From Plectrocnemia conspersa (lineage: Eukaryota > Arthropoda > Insecta > Trichoptera > Polycentropodidae): a stretch of DNA of 64,000 nucleotides. Position 1 is the stretch's first letter, and each line of letters opens with the position of its first letter. The notes below the pieces were generated by a model that searched no databases, was not told the origin of the DNA, and saw only the letters and a program-made list of their open reading frames with translations. Shown piece by piece: positions 11,398 to 28,043 of this stretch. The position numbers were made by a program, and so were the translations under genes. The DNA is taken from NCBI GenBank assembly GCA_009617715.1, contig VTFK01000294.1, positions 1,178,001 through 1,242,000 on the forward strand, read 5' to 3'.

Positions 11398-12192
11398 AAT
11401 AATAATTTAAGAGTTGTGAGTGTGTGTCCTAGCTCTTACGAACCCTTTTTATATGTTCCCTGCAAACAGTTTTGACTAATGGGGGAAAGGGTTTATTTCA
11501 ACCAGTTAAGCCGTAGTTCCATTTCCACACATGTAATGGCTAAATGAGTAATCATCTTGTGGATTCAGTTCTTTTCCACAAATGAGAGAGAAACACAACT
11601 TTATTTTAAGCATGACAATGCCTGAGAATCTCTTAACCTTGTGTTAGGATGAGTACAATTATATTGTTTAGTTGTTACAGTTACAGATTTTTGACAACTA
11701 ATTAGTTTCATGCTTCTCTCAATTTTAGAATAAAAGAAGAATATTATGTCCCTGGTTATTCTTAGATCAAGCTGTATCAATTTATCAACAACGCATCTTA
11801 TATTGAGCGTTAAAAAACTATTAAAAATAAGTATTTTTCAGATCAAGTTCTTCATTCCCAAAACTGTCGAAAGAATTACTCAATCCTCTGTTATTTTATT
11901 TCAACTTGGACTGAATGCAAAAAACAGCTTTCCAAAAACATTAATTTTGTACATATTTGTTGTAGTTATATATCTCTATTGTCACACTGTTCATAATAAT
12001 TTGGGATGTTGTTAATACATATTTATTTTTTCACTATATAATCTAGATTATATTTTAAACGATAGAGAAAAAAACGCAATGATAACTAATTTTTTATCAA
12101 AATCGTCTCATGAATCACATTTAATATGCAGCTATGATACATTTCACTAATAAAACATAGATATAGATAATACATTTATTTATACAATCATA

Positions 12193-13549
<1,357 letters not shown>

Positions 13550-14697
13550 GGCTGATTAAATGCGAATGAACCAAAAACGATAATCACATCTTATCTTATA
13601 GCAAAATTGCTTTGATTCATTGCATAATACTAAATTTATCAAAATCATCGTGATTTATAAAATGTTCCTATTTTATAAGTGTTTACGTTTCTGAAAAGAT
13701 TGTATCCACTATATTATATAAAAGTGAGGCATGATAATTTTTACAATAGTAAATTTAAAATTAATGTAAGATTAGAAAACTCCCTATATGAAATATAAAA
13801 GATATATGAAACATAAAAGTATAGTCATTTCTACGCCAACTTAGCGAGTCATAACCAAGTGCTTCTAGAATAAGATTTCTTGTATATTCTTTCAAATACA
13901 AATATCTTACGAGTTTTCTTTGTATTTGCCCTGATAGTAATGTATTTCATATTATTGCTCGATGGCTTTTTGCATCTCAAACCCTAACATTGACCACTTA
14001 AGAGTATAAATTAAAATTATCATTAAACAAAATAGCAATATCCATTATAAATCTTAGTAAAACGCTTTAAAGAAAATAAATCGAAATCGTAGTAAAAGCT
14101 AGCAGGGTCTAGCTTTATAGATAATGGTACAGTACAGCATGACATTTATCAATGCTGAATGGCAAATGATTAACCACAGCCTATTTCACAATGAATCCAA
14201 AACTTTTTTTTCAAAGATAAAGAATCAATAATCGTTCTAATGGATTTAAATATTTTCATATAGTTCTTCGTCGCATATAGTTAAAAGTCCTATTTCACAA
14301 CTGCTGTAATTGTCATTTATAAACAGAAGTAACAACACTTGAAATACTTTTAGATTTTTTTTATTGTGACGCTTTGATTATACATTTTTTGTTTATAATA
14401 TGCTGTATATAAGTTAATATGGTAAACTACAGCGACAGCTCCGTAAATAAGCCCTAATCTTATATGAAAATAAATACAAATACTTTGATCGACAGCTGTG
14501 TTTAATGCTAATTGTCTTGTTAATAAGCTCGGATTATTATTTATTTCTGCAATCACTAGCAATGATATAAGTGTTCCTTAGTGTAAACTTTGGGAATGAA
14601 TCCCTCACAGCTACAATAATAATATTTTAATTAATCTATTATTACAACAATTAAAAATATATGTCTCTACGAAAATAATTTTATTTCACAGAAAAAA
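13550..14697. other. Spacer between tandem reductase genes
   Basis: About 1.15 kb. Holds the 5' flank of copy A and the 3' end of copy B, both on the minus strand. AT-rich; I see no gene, clear repeat or recognisable promoter motif. Confidence 0.5.
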
Positions 14698-18664
<3,967 letters not shown>

Positions 18665-21094
18665 TATTAAACACCTTTGCACCTTATCTACACACACAAT
18701 GCGTTATCAACTTTGGTTCGCGTCCATAAATTGAGATTTCTTTCGGTATTTATTTTGATAACATTAGAATTTTAGATTATGACAACACAGAAAATGTATC
18801 AGTACACTAAAAATAAGTAATTTCTGTTAATTTTGTATAAAATTTGTTCTAATTGCTTTTTTTTTATGTTATGCCATCATAATTATAATTTGACTATCTA
18901 AACACTGCAATAATTTTATGATATGTAATGTTATTGTTTAAAAAAATGCAAAAATTTAAAGATTACATTGTTTTTAAATTTAAAGATAAAATTATCGTGT
19001 TGTATGATGCTTTAGATTGCATTGTAAATATTAGTGTCAATTTAAAAAGCATTGGAAATCACAGCATTGTGATTAATTTTTATTTATTATTAAAAAAATA
19101 GCTAAATAATAAATAAAAGTCAGTTATGACTACTTTACTGTGTAGCCGCCAAGGGCTACTTTTATGATTTGCCTATATTAATTGGTTACCACTAGCTGCA
19201 ATGCCATTGTTGTACTTGCTTCATAATCTTGATTTGAAATTCCCTCCAGCGGCAATTATGTTAAGTGTTGAAAACATTGAAATTGGAAACTAAAACTCAT
19301 GGGCCTGGTCATCACTTGGTTTTTAAGCGGTGGGAGTTTGGTAGATCGCAAATTAGGCGTTATTTGCCTTCCAGCTTTTGATATACATCTGGCATTATGA
19401 TTTATTTTGTAATCATTTATTAATTTACTCTTGAATAGATATAATAATATGTTAAGGGGAATATTCATGTAGCTACAATTCTAGTAAACTGTAATATAGT
19501 TTTGATATAATTTTCGAGTGAATTGAGGCTCTAAAATTTTATAAAAAATTGTGAGAAATAAGAAAAATTGTTTATTTTTACTGAACAAAGATAAAACATA
19601 TAAAAAAATACGTTCAGAAAAAATCATTAAATCAAATTATCCGGGCAAAAAACACTGAATGTTACAAAAGACGGATATAAAAGAACCATCTCAAGAATTC
19701 AAAATTAATAAAAAAAAGTATTATTTAAAATAGATGCAAGCTGCCGTTTAAAGCAGCTGACGCTCCGAGTCATTGCCATATAATTGAACTAAATATTTTT
19801 CTGGTGTGAAATAAAATAAAATTATGTATAAAGTAAACAAATATATATTATCAAATATACTAAGTTGATTCAATAACATAAAAAACTGGTAGTGAGTGCA
19901 AGTTCTTGAATAAAACATATTTCGCATTTAATATTCATAAAAATGTTTTATTGAAAGCTTAATGTTTACTTTGGGCATGAATATATTAACTTTTGTAAAA
20001 ATACTATTATTGTAATATGATTATTAGGATTTGGGATGAGAGGAGGCGAGGGGGGGGAGGTTCTAACACATTAAATGAGCGCTCAAATTATTTTTTGTGA
20101 TTACTAATGTGACCAGAATTTAAAATTAAATTACGATGTTGCGTCGTTCAATGTGTGCTAAAAATATGATTACTACGAAAGCCGATGCGATTGGTATGTT
20201 AAGCAAAGATTTCTTACCTGACCTCAAAACTATAACTTAGTAACATTGGTTTTATGCAGATATCTGTGAACTATATTTTCCCCTATTCTATTCCGTATTA
20301 GGCACCTAACAAACGTATAGTTTTTCTATAGGCCGATTCAAATGGTGCAAATTTATTTACTCGTTGCTAGTTTAATTAGTTCTTTAGGCTACTGAGAAGT
20401 AACTGAGTTATAAAATTGATTTATTTTGCTGGTATATTTAACAGTTAGCTATTTTAAAGCTTCATAGATCGTAATGAAAATAATATAGCTGTGTAAATCT
20501 CATGATGCAAAAGCTCAACGTTTGAGAGATTTTTTTCTAGAACGTTTCAATTTTCTGTTTTATTGTCATTCGTTTTAACAAAAGCATATTTATAAATATT
20601 ATTAAAAAATATTATTTTAAAATAAAAAAATAGCACTTAATATTTTGGACGTTTCATACGGACTGGTTTTATTAGGTTGACTTATATTCGTAACTTAATT
20701 AAAATATATTTTAATTTGATGGCATACGAAAAATAAAAATAAATCTATTTATATATTAATACATCTTAATTTTGATTATTTGTTGCTCTTTTAAAAAAAT
20801 AAAAAGTGACGTATTCTTCACAAAACCAGAAATATACATTAGCTGCTAATTTTATAAATATTTTAGGAAAAATCAGTGGCAACTTTCGAAAATTGTAAGT
20901 AACGAGTACTGCTTGAATAAATTAAAAATATATTTTTTCGAGTGATGCTGTTTGAACTGTTAATAATAACAGTAAATAAATAAATTTAGATGATGTTCGG
21001 AAACATTGGGCATTTTTCCCACTAGTAACACTGAAGCTTGACGGCCATCGCCGCTTGGTTTGACGGGTGTATTTTGCCGGCATATTATTCCACC
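18665..21094. other. Intergenic region upstream of reductase copy B and mago
   Basis: About 2.4 kb between two divergent genes. AT-rich, with a run of G at ~20050-20060. The stretch 19140-19460 is less AT-biased but shows no domain I recognise. Just upstream of mago, 21024-21036 reads AGTAACACTGAAG, which resembles the fly housekeeping promoter motif known as Ohler motif 1. Confidence 0.45.
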
Positions 21095-21608
21095 ATGTCT
21101 ACCGACTTCTACATACGTTACTACGTCGGCCACAAAGGCAAATTCGGCCACGAGTTCTTAGAGTTCGAGTTCAGACCCGACGGCAAGCTCCGCTACGCCA
21201 ATAACTCGAACTACAAAAACGACACGATGATTCGCAAAGAAGCTTTCGTTCACACCTGCGTCATGGAGGAGTTGAAGCGCATCATCACGGATTCTGAGAT
21301 TATGTACGAGGACGACTCGATGTGGCCTCAGCCGGATCGCGTCGGTCGACAGGTGACGCATAACCTCAAACTCCCACTCAAAATATAATACTCTATTAAG
21401 ATAATCTAAATATCTTCTATTTTAGGAGTTGGAGATCGTCATCGGCGACGAACACATATCGTTCACCACCTCGAAGACGGGATCGCTCGTAGACGTCAAC
21501 CAATCGAGAGATCCGGAGGGACTCCGATGCTTATATTATCTAGTGCAGGATTTGAAATGTTTAGTGTTCTCGCTGATAGGTCTTCACTTTAAGATCAAGC
21601 CGATATAA
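21095..21608 (+). CDS. mago: Mago nashi, exon junction complex subunit
   Basis: Core exon junction complex protein; it pairs with Y14 (Tsunagi), locks eIF4A3 on spliced mRNA and acts in oskar mRNA localisation in flies. Two exons, 21095-21352 (86 codons) and 21426-21608 (60 codons plus TAA), joined in phase 0 across a 73-bp intron, give 146 residues, the family's normal length. The whole protein is recognisable: [40 protein letters not shown], then [18 protein letters not shown] and the end [10 protein letters not shown]. The start is in good context (CACCATG). Both exons are visibly richer in G+C than their surroundings. AATAAA follows near 21677. Confidence 0.98.
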
Positions 21609-22379
21609 CAGCAGAAAATCTTTCGGCGTTCAAATATTTTAAGTTTTCTAATGTTAATTGACTTTATTGTATTTAAAATAAATAATTTCTTACGATTATT
21701 GCTTTATTTTTATAAATACATTAACTTGCTTGTTGTATATTGCTGACCAAGTATTAAAACCGAATCTGATTTATAAATTATCTGGAAATTATTTTTTGTT
21801 ATTAATATGATTAGGCGGTTACAGTCATTATTGAGATTATGCCGACAAACTTGCTAAAAATGCCAACTACCCCTGGCAAAAAATACGGAATTGATAAGTT
21901 TGATTTTAGACGTAGACATCCTTTCGTCGTCGCTAAACGAGTAAATTCGCCTGCTCTGGCGGTGTTACAATCTTAACTAAATTACTCCACCCTTATAATT
22001 TCATTTCTTACAACAAACAGAAAGTTATTTCGAAAAAAAAAAATATAATATGAAACTGAAAGGTTTTAAGAGATTTTGCCACGAGACAAAATATGCAAAT
22101 AATATTTATTATTAACTGTCGAGAGACGGTAATATTTTTAATTGAACGTAGAACACGACCATGTCATACCTTTTTGTCATGTTTCAATGACATCAGTACG
22201 CGAAGCTTCTCAAACGTTCGTAATAAAACAATATATTTTTTACATTTTTTCTTTACAAAATAATAATATTAAAAAATGAATGATAGAAAACATATCTACA
22301 AAAATTAAACCTTAATCACTTTAAATAAAACACGAAAATAAAAAATTCTAAATGCCTAGCAATCCGGGCGTTTTATTAC

Positions 22380-23226
22380 TTTATGCATTTGACACAGCTC
22401 TGTGACAAACAAAGCACGATACACGCATAGTTTTATTACCAGAACGAAAATTACACATAAGTCTTCGTCCAATATTACGAGGACTACTGGGTGAAGACGA
22501 TGTAGGAAGATCTTCGGGTGCAAAAGTCTTCACGAATAATTCTAACGCAAACTTTTGCGGTTTATACAAATAAACGTTCTCCTGTCGTTCAATTATACTT
22601 TTTTTTACTAAATCTACCGATAGGAGACGTATAAAATACTTTCGACGGCATCGATCGTTAATTTGTCACTCAGAATATGTATAAATCCATATCTTTATAG
22701 GCACTGAAAGTCATATTATCAACGTGCTCCATACATCTTCTGAATAACCACAGTATTGAATATTTACGAGTCGTTTTATCTCCTAGATCAACTCCGCCTA
22801 TTGTTTTGTTATAAAATTTATATTTCGGCGACGGAATGGCGACAGGTGGGAATAAGACACAGATTGAGCCACTGCAGTAGTATTTTTATTGATTTGATGA
22901 AGTTATAAGTTTTGGCCGTAATAAACCTAAATAAATACATATAAGTAGGCCCCCGACGATATCATACTTACAATATACGGATGTTTTGTGTTTTCGCTAC
23001 ACTTCGATGAATCTGGCATATTTGATATAAACTATAAATAATGAAATTTCGGCATTACTGCTTTTATATTAAATAATTTCTAATGAAAAGTAATTATTTC
23101 GTAATTGCAATAATGCTCCATATGATTCCGATTCGAACCTTTCAATCATGTCTTCGCTATCCGAGAAAAGTTCTACACCTTCAAATTCGAAATCCTATTC
23201 ATCGGAATCATTATATATTTCGACCA
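22380..23226 (-). pseudogene. piggyBac-like transposase, internally deleted and decayed
   Basis: At 23226 on the minus strand an ATG opens an acidic stretch like piggyBac N-termini (DSDE, stop, DFEFEGVELFSDSED). Most of the catalytic region is then missing. At ~22870 the C-terminal third resumes with YNKTIGGVDLGDK, the family's conserved YN..GGVD..D signature, and TRKYSILWLFRRCMEHV, then a stop. The end, KPQKFALELFVKTF to the stop at 22381, has only scattered cysteines in place of the usual C-terminal zinc-binding cluster. It is non-functional. Confidence 0.7.
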
Positions 23227-23740
23227 TCGCTATAAATATTATTTAAACTAAAGTTAGTTTATATTTAAATTATTTAATGAAGTAAAAATATTAAATATAC
23301 TTGTTAAATCGAAAAATAATTAAGAAGTGCAGGAATATTGTGCGCTTTGACGTAACTCTCCCGACGACAAGCAAACAAATACTGAGACATGATTGAAACG
23401 CCGTCTGATGCCTGCATCAGAGTCAGTCAGAGCGTGAGGCGCCTTACTCAAGCTCTCTCGCTCTGTCACGTGTACTTGTGTATCTCGCTCGCACACGTAC
23501 AAGCGAATCCGCGAGAAAAGGGGATATACACACCGTCCAATATACTTACCTATCTTTCTCTTGCGAAATTCTCTGACTAAGCGGTATAGCATGGGCGCGT
23601 GAAAGTGCAGGAGAGCATTTCATTCACAAATTGCTGTTTTATTTCATTTAAATTTAGAAGTTTAATAACTTGTAAAATAGGCATTTCTGTTGTATTTAAT
23701 GAAAATATTGTGGGGTCTGTTTATCTATTTATTCATTTTT

Positions 23741-23977
23741 TATGGCCAAAATTTAGCGGCACTCTGGTAATACTGACTGACGCCGTCAAGCGGCGGAGTG
23801 CAGCACATTCTTTTGGTGGACCTTGACAGGATGACAACGGCTGGTGCTGCCTCGTTCACCGTTTATCCGCATATATTTCAATTAAATAATATGTGAATTA
23901 TATACTCATACTCTCAGTAAATACTACTGCATCTGCTCAATTTGAGTGTAATTGCTAACCATCGTCATTCATCCGGC
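23741..23977 (+). repeat. Unclassified dispersed repeat R1, copy 2
   Basis: Begins ATGGCCAAAATTTAGCGGCA and ends with the shared tail AAATACTACTGCATCTGCTC, then TGTAATTGCTAACC. Longer in its GC-rich middle than copy 1. Confidence 0.6.
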
Positions 23978-24557
23978 AAAATATATTTTTGAGTGTGCGA
24001 TAACAATTTTGCAACAAATCGAATTTAAATAATAATAATTAAATGTGTCGAATTTAAATAATATTAATTATAAAGTCGCTATTGTTATAAGATGCTCAAT
24101 AATTGCTTTATTTTATTTAGCAATTAATTATTATATCATTTAAATGATTGCAAATAGGAACAAGAGATGTCTCTATATATAAAAACATTTTTTCCTTTGT
24201 CGTTGAGGATATCTTTGGTGCAAAGTAGTTAGACTAGTATATGGTAACCATTTTTTAAAGATATGCCACACTTATCATTAAATGGATAAAAATGTGTTTA
24301 TTTATTTTTTGACGTTTAAGCGATGGCCGCCAAAAAAGTTGTTAAGACCGCTCACAGCATGCCAAAATGAATGAACGAAATAAAAACAACGACCCGCCGT
24401 TCGAACGTTTGCGCTCGACTGCCGTTTTCTATTCGATATTGTTAATTTTTGTTGTCGATTTGGATAATTTGTATCGCATTTAGATGACGAAAATCGTTTG
24501 CGACGAAACGGATCGTTTGTTCGTCGTCCGACAGATGGCGCGTCGTTCAAACGATCG

Positions 24558-27075
24558 ATGTCGGCCGAAACGTCGAAGGCGGTGGCTATGCGGCCCGAGA
24601 AGCCCCGGGGCTCTGGCCAGTCGACCGGTAAATTGTCGTGCGTTTTCTGTAGCGAAACCTTCGACGACAAGCTCCTGCTTCAGGAGCATTTTCGGTGAGG
24701 TTTATTTGTTTTTTTGACGGACGCCAACTTTGACGGATGGATAACTCTCGATGTTATAAATGGGAAATTATTAAATATTTTAGATGTTAAGATTTGTATA
24801 TTTTTTATTTTGTAAATTAAAGTGACCAGATTTTAAAAATATTAAAAGAGTTCTGATTCAAAATCCATCTCGGAAATTTTTGTTCAAAGGCATATTCTGA
24901 AATATTTTTGAGGAAAAGAAATTGCTACGGGAGCTCAAAAAAATATAATTTTTGAAATTTTTGTTCATAGAATAGAAAGATTTTTTTTGCAGAGGGCAAT
25001 ACTCCTCACCATATATATGCACATCCAGTATCTTTAATGATAGTCGTCGAATTTTTTTTTCCAATAGCCGCTGACGAAAAAATAAAATATAGTAATAAGT
25101 TTATAAGCTTTTAACAAGTCCTCATAATTTCATCGCAACGACATACTAGCATATATTTTTTTATTGTTTTAGACAACACGGCGAACAAAAGAAACCAATC
25201 AAGTTGACCGTAGCCGTTGAGAAGGTAGATGGCAAAATTCTCATCAAATGCGATTACTGCGAGACAGTACTCGAGTCTGTTTCGCTCGCCATACAACATC
25301 AGTTCAAGAAACATAAAAACTTGAGCAGCAAGTATTTCTGCGCATGGTGCGGTAAACAATTTCCCATATCGGTACAACTAATTTAAAATATCATAATTAT
25401 ATTACTATAATTATTATATTTAAAAACATAACTTATTAATCATTATTGAATTCAGTACACTTATTCGGAACACATGCCGTTGCACGAACAAGATGAACTG
25501 ACCAATGTAAAAGGAAGTTTCGAATGTAGCAAGTGCAATTTCACGTTTTACAATGGCAAATCATTGAAGTATCACAATAATTCAGTGCACTCAGTTCATA
25601 AATTATATCAGAAGAATACTCTACTTCCACCGCCATCTAAAAAGATATACGTGGACCATATTGGAGATATGCAATCGATTTACTATTGCCAATTTTGCGG
25701 AAAAGAATACATTTTGAAGTTTAACTTGCAAGTGAGTGTAGTTTTTGTATGTTAAATAGTGTTTTTTTTTTTTTTTTATTAATCTATATGTTTTAATTTT
25801 TCAGAGTCATATTGAAAAGGTTCACAATAAAGAAATCATGGAATCTCCTCCATCTGACATTATTCGGTGCAAATTGTGCGATGCTTATTTTTATAGTGAA
25901 AAAGCCTATGATTGTCATAGTTCTTATCATACACCCACCGATATATATGTTTCCAGCGAAGATATGAGGTATATATTTATATTTTTAATATCAAATTAGT
26001 CTAAACAACTTTCAAGTTTACAGATTTTAAATTAATTGATGAACATTTATTTAAATTTAAATTATTTAATTTTAATAATCATTAAATATTGATTTTAAAA
26101 AATATTTCTCAAATTTAATTATAATGAAATTATTTAATTATAATAATTATTTAATGAATATAATAAATTAAATAATTTAATAATCATAAATAAAAATTAA
26201 ATATATATTTTGTAATTATAATGATTTATTTTCATATTTTTTCTTAATAATTTAATATCGAAAAATTAGTATTCATATTCATACTTTTCAGAGCGAACGT
26301 TGTTACTAAAGTGGATCAAGAATTTGATGCAAGAAGAGTGAGGCCTTGTTCTCAACAGCAAAAATTAGCACGCTCTTCACATGTACCTTAATATCTAATT
26401 TATTTATATAGTTTAGTGGTACTTTATTTAATTAATATTTTTTCATTTTAGCGTAAACAGATTCCAAATCCAGCTTTAGTCGATGTGTCAGATTTTTCAC
26501 CTCCGCCATCAGATTCGAGCGATTCCGAAACAGAGTTTCCCGATATAAAACCTGAACAAGAAGAACCCGTTCTTTCGAAGGATGTGATTACTTTAGATCA
26601 ATTCATTGAAATGCACAGTGAAATCTTCACTAAAAACGATAGTGATATAAATTCCGCAAAGCCGTCTACAACTACATCTAATGTCCAAGTAAAGCCTTTG
26701 AACGTAAAATCAAGTCTTGCTATTAAAGATGATAAATGTGCTACTGCACAAAGTAGCGAATTAAAATTTGCACCTCAAACTGTTAAAAAATTAGAAGTTC
26801 AGTATATGACCAAGGAAGAAATGGATAAAATGAAGAGTAAAGGTCTTCTCCGATTGGCACCTAGGCCCAAAGATATTAGATATATTAAAAAGCTTCATAT
26901 AGTGGCAAAGTCCCCTCCGTCGATGGAAGGAAATTGTAGTATTTTACCTAAAAATGTCGCGGCAAAAAGGGAAGAGGATGCATATATAGAAAATATTGGA
27001 GTAAATAAAGGAGGTGGTGTAATTAAAACGTTTTTTAACCGGAAACGGAAAGCTTCTAATATCTCGAAATCGTAA
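24558..27075 (+). CDS. C2H2 zinc-finger protein, six fingers
   Basis: Probable nuclear DNA-binding protein; I do not recognise the orthologue. Six exons: 24558-24694, 25173-25371, 25456-25731, 25805-25968, 26292-26382, 26452-27075, with consistent phases and 496 residues. Finger 1 begins CVFCSETF (28-48) and is split by the first intron. Finger 2 starts CDYC (72), finger 3 CAWC (102). Finger 4 is ECSKCNFTF, finger 5 YCQFCGKEY and finger 6 RCKLCDAYF. The C-terminal half has no finger: a Ser/acidic stretch PPPSDSSDSETEFPDIKPEQ, then a basic segment and RKRKAS near the end, possibly a nuclear signal. The ATG at 24558 is the first in-frame ATG with no conserved sequence upstream. Intron 1 contains a repeat fragment (24864-24975). 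No zinc-binding residue is missing as far as I can read. Confidence 0.88.
24864..24975. repeat. Repeat fragment in zinc-finger intron 1, related to 63438-63695
   Basis: Shares CATCTCGGAAATTTTTGTTC with the reverse complement of the 3' element (near 63553-63575). Both copies have a second GAAATTTTTGTTCA nearby. Probably fragments of one non-autonomous DNA element. Confidence 0.45.
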
Positions 27076-28008
27076 ATAATAATATATGAAGATCTGATAA
27101 TGTTTAAGCTTAGAATGAAGCTAAATTTATTAATGATTAATATGTATATAACTTTGGTTTCATTATATTTTTTTTTCATATGTACCATATTTTTTGTGAG
27201 GAGTCTTAATTCTCAACAATTATTGGCCAAAGTCTTTTGAAACAAAGATAATTATGATATTATTATCATAGGCTAAGTCGACGTTTAAAATAGCATATCT
27301 ATTAAAAGTTCATTACATTATTAAGTTTATTGTATGAAGCCCTTAAATTAAATCTAAAGCTATTTTTTTATGTAAGTTTGGTTAGATTTTTAGATAAATC
27401 AATTATATTGGAAATTAGAAATGGGTATTTATTGTTCATTCATGGAAAATGATCTTAGGTGATATATTTGTCGGCATTTACATTCATAAATCTTGAAAAA
27501 ATATATTTTCATTTTCGTTTTTCTAACTAAAGCGCAGCATTAATAAACCACTTTAGAGATAAGAAAAAAATATTGATACACAACACAATATGTTCTTTAA
27601 AAGGCGATTGAATCATGACATTTTATTTGGAGTGAATCAAAAAGATTGAATGTACAGTTATAAATAAGCTTTTTGCTCAAATATTTTTGGGTCATACTTT
27701 TATTTAATTTTGTATGCTAATAGAAATATTACAAACAACAATATGTGTTTATTATTATTTTAATGAATACAATATGTTCTTTGTACTGTTTTATACATTT
27801 ATATATTAGTTCTAATAATTATTTTCTAATGGCACAATAAATAAATAACTTATTCTATAAATTAAATAAAAACATTTGTATATATTTATATATATATATA
27901 TATGTGTTAGTTATCCATCGGCTAGTAATAAAGTCGTTGGTCTACGGAGGACTCGTGTGAAGACATTTTCGGTTAATTGTAAATATACTGCTAATTTACG
28001 TGTCAATC
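27076..28008. other. Convergent 3' region of zinc-finger and Kazal genes
   Basis: AT-rich, with a TA microsatellite at ~27885-27903. Presumed 3' untranslated regions of both genes. No other feature seen. Confidence 0.5.
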
Positions 28009-28043
28009 TCATATACATTGTCCGTCGTGTTTGAATCTGAGAT
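28009..28043 (-). CDS. Kazal gene terminal exon g
   Basis: 35 nt. It encodes LRFKHDGQCI and the TGA stop, supplying the sixth cysteine of the final module. The H-D-G-Q-C match to the other module ends makes this tiny exon convincing. Confidence 0.8.

Larger units (their letters stand above)
10043..12192. other. Intergenic region with mariner and repeat R1 copy
   Basis: Between ERAL1 (+) and the first reductase gene (-), convergent. Contains the mariner relic (10377-10925) and one copy of dispersed repeat R1 (11190-11397). The ORFs at 10957-11142 and 11746-12015 have no recognisable domain and an AT-driven composition. Sequence from ~11400 to 12190 shows nothing further I can name. Confidence 0.55.
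21609..24557. other. Intergenic region between mago and the zinc-finger gene
   Basis: Holds a piggyBac relic (22380-23226), a GC-richer block (23320-23600) with a short TGATGC/GCATCA hairpin and a CACGTG box but no recognisable gene, and repeat R1 copy 2 (23741-23977). The last ~250 bp before the zinc-finger start is GC-richer and is probably its promoter and 5' leader. It includes a 14-codon upstream ORF beginning ATGGCCGCC at ~24323. Confidence 0.55.

Noticed and set aside
11746..12015. 89-codon hydrophobic ORF
   Set aside because: Ile/Leu/Phe content is what AT-rich DNA gives by chance. No homologue recognised, no splice or promoter context.
23320..23600. GC-richer block with opposing ORFs upstream of the zinc-finger gene
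   Set aside because: Considered as a gene or a foldback element. Only short hairpins are present, without convincing terminal repeats or a protein domain.
24302..24717. Overlapping ORFs on both strands at the start of the zinc-finger gene
   Set aside because: Shadows of the GC-richer first exon; only the frame with CVFCSETF continues into conserved downstream exons.
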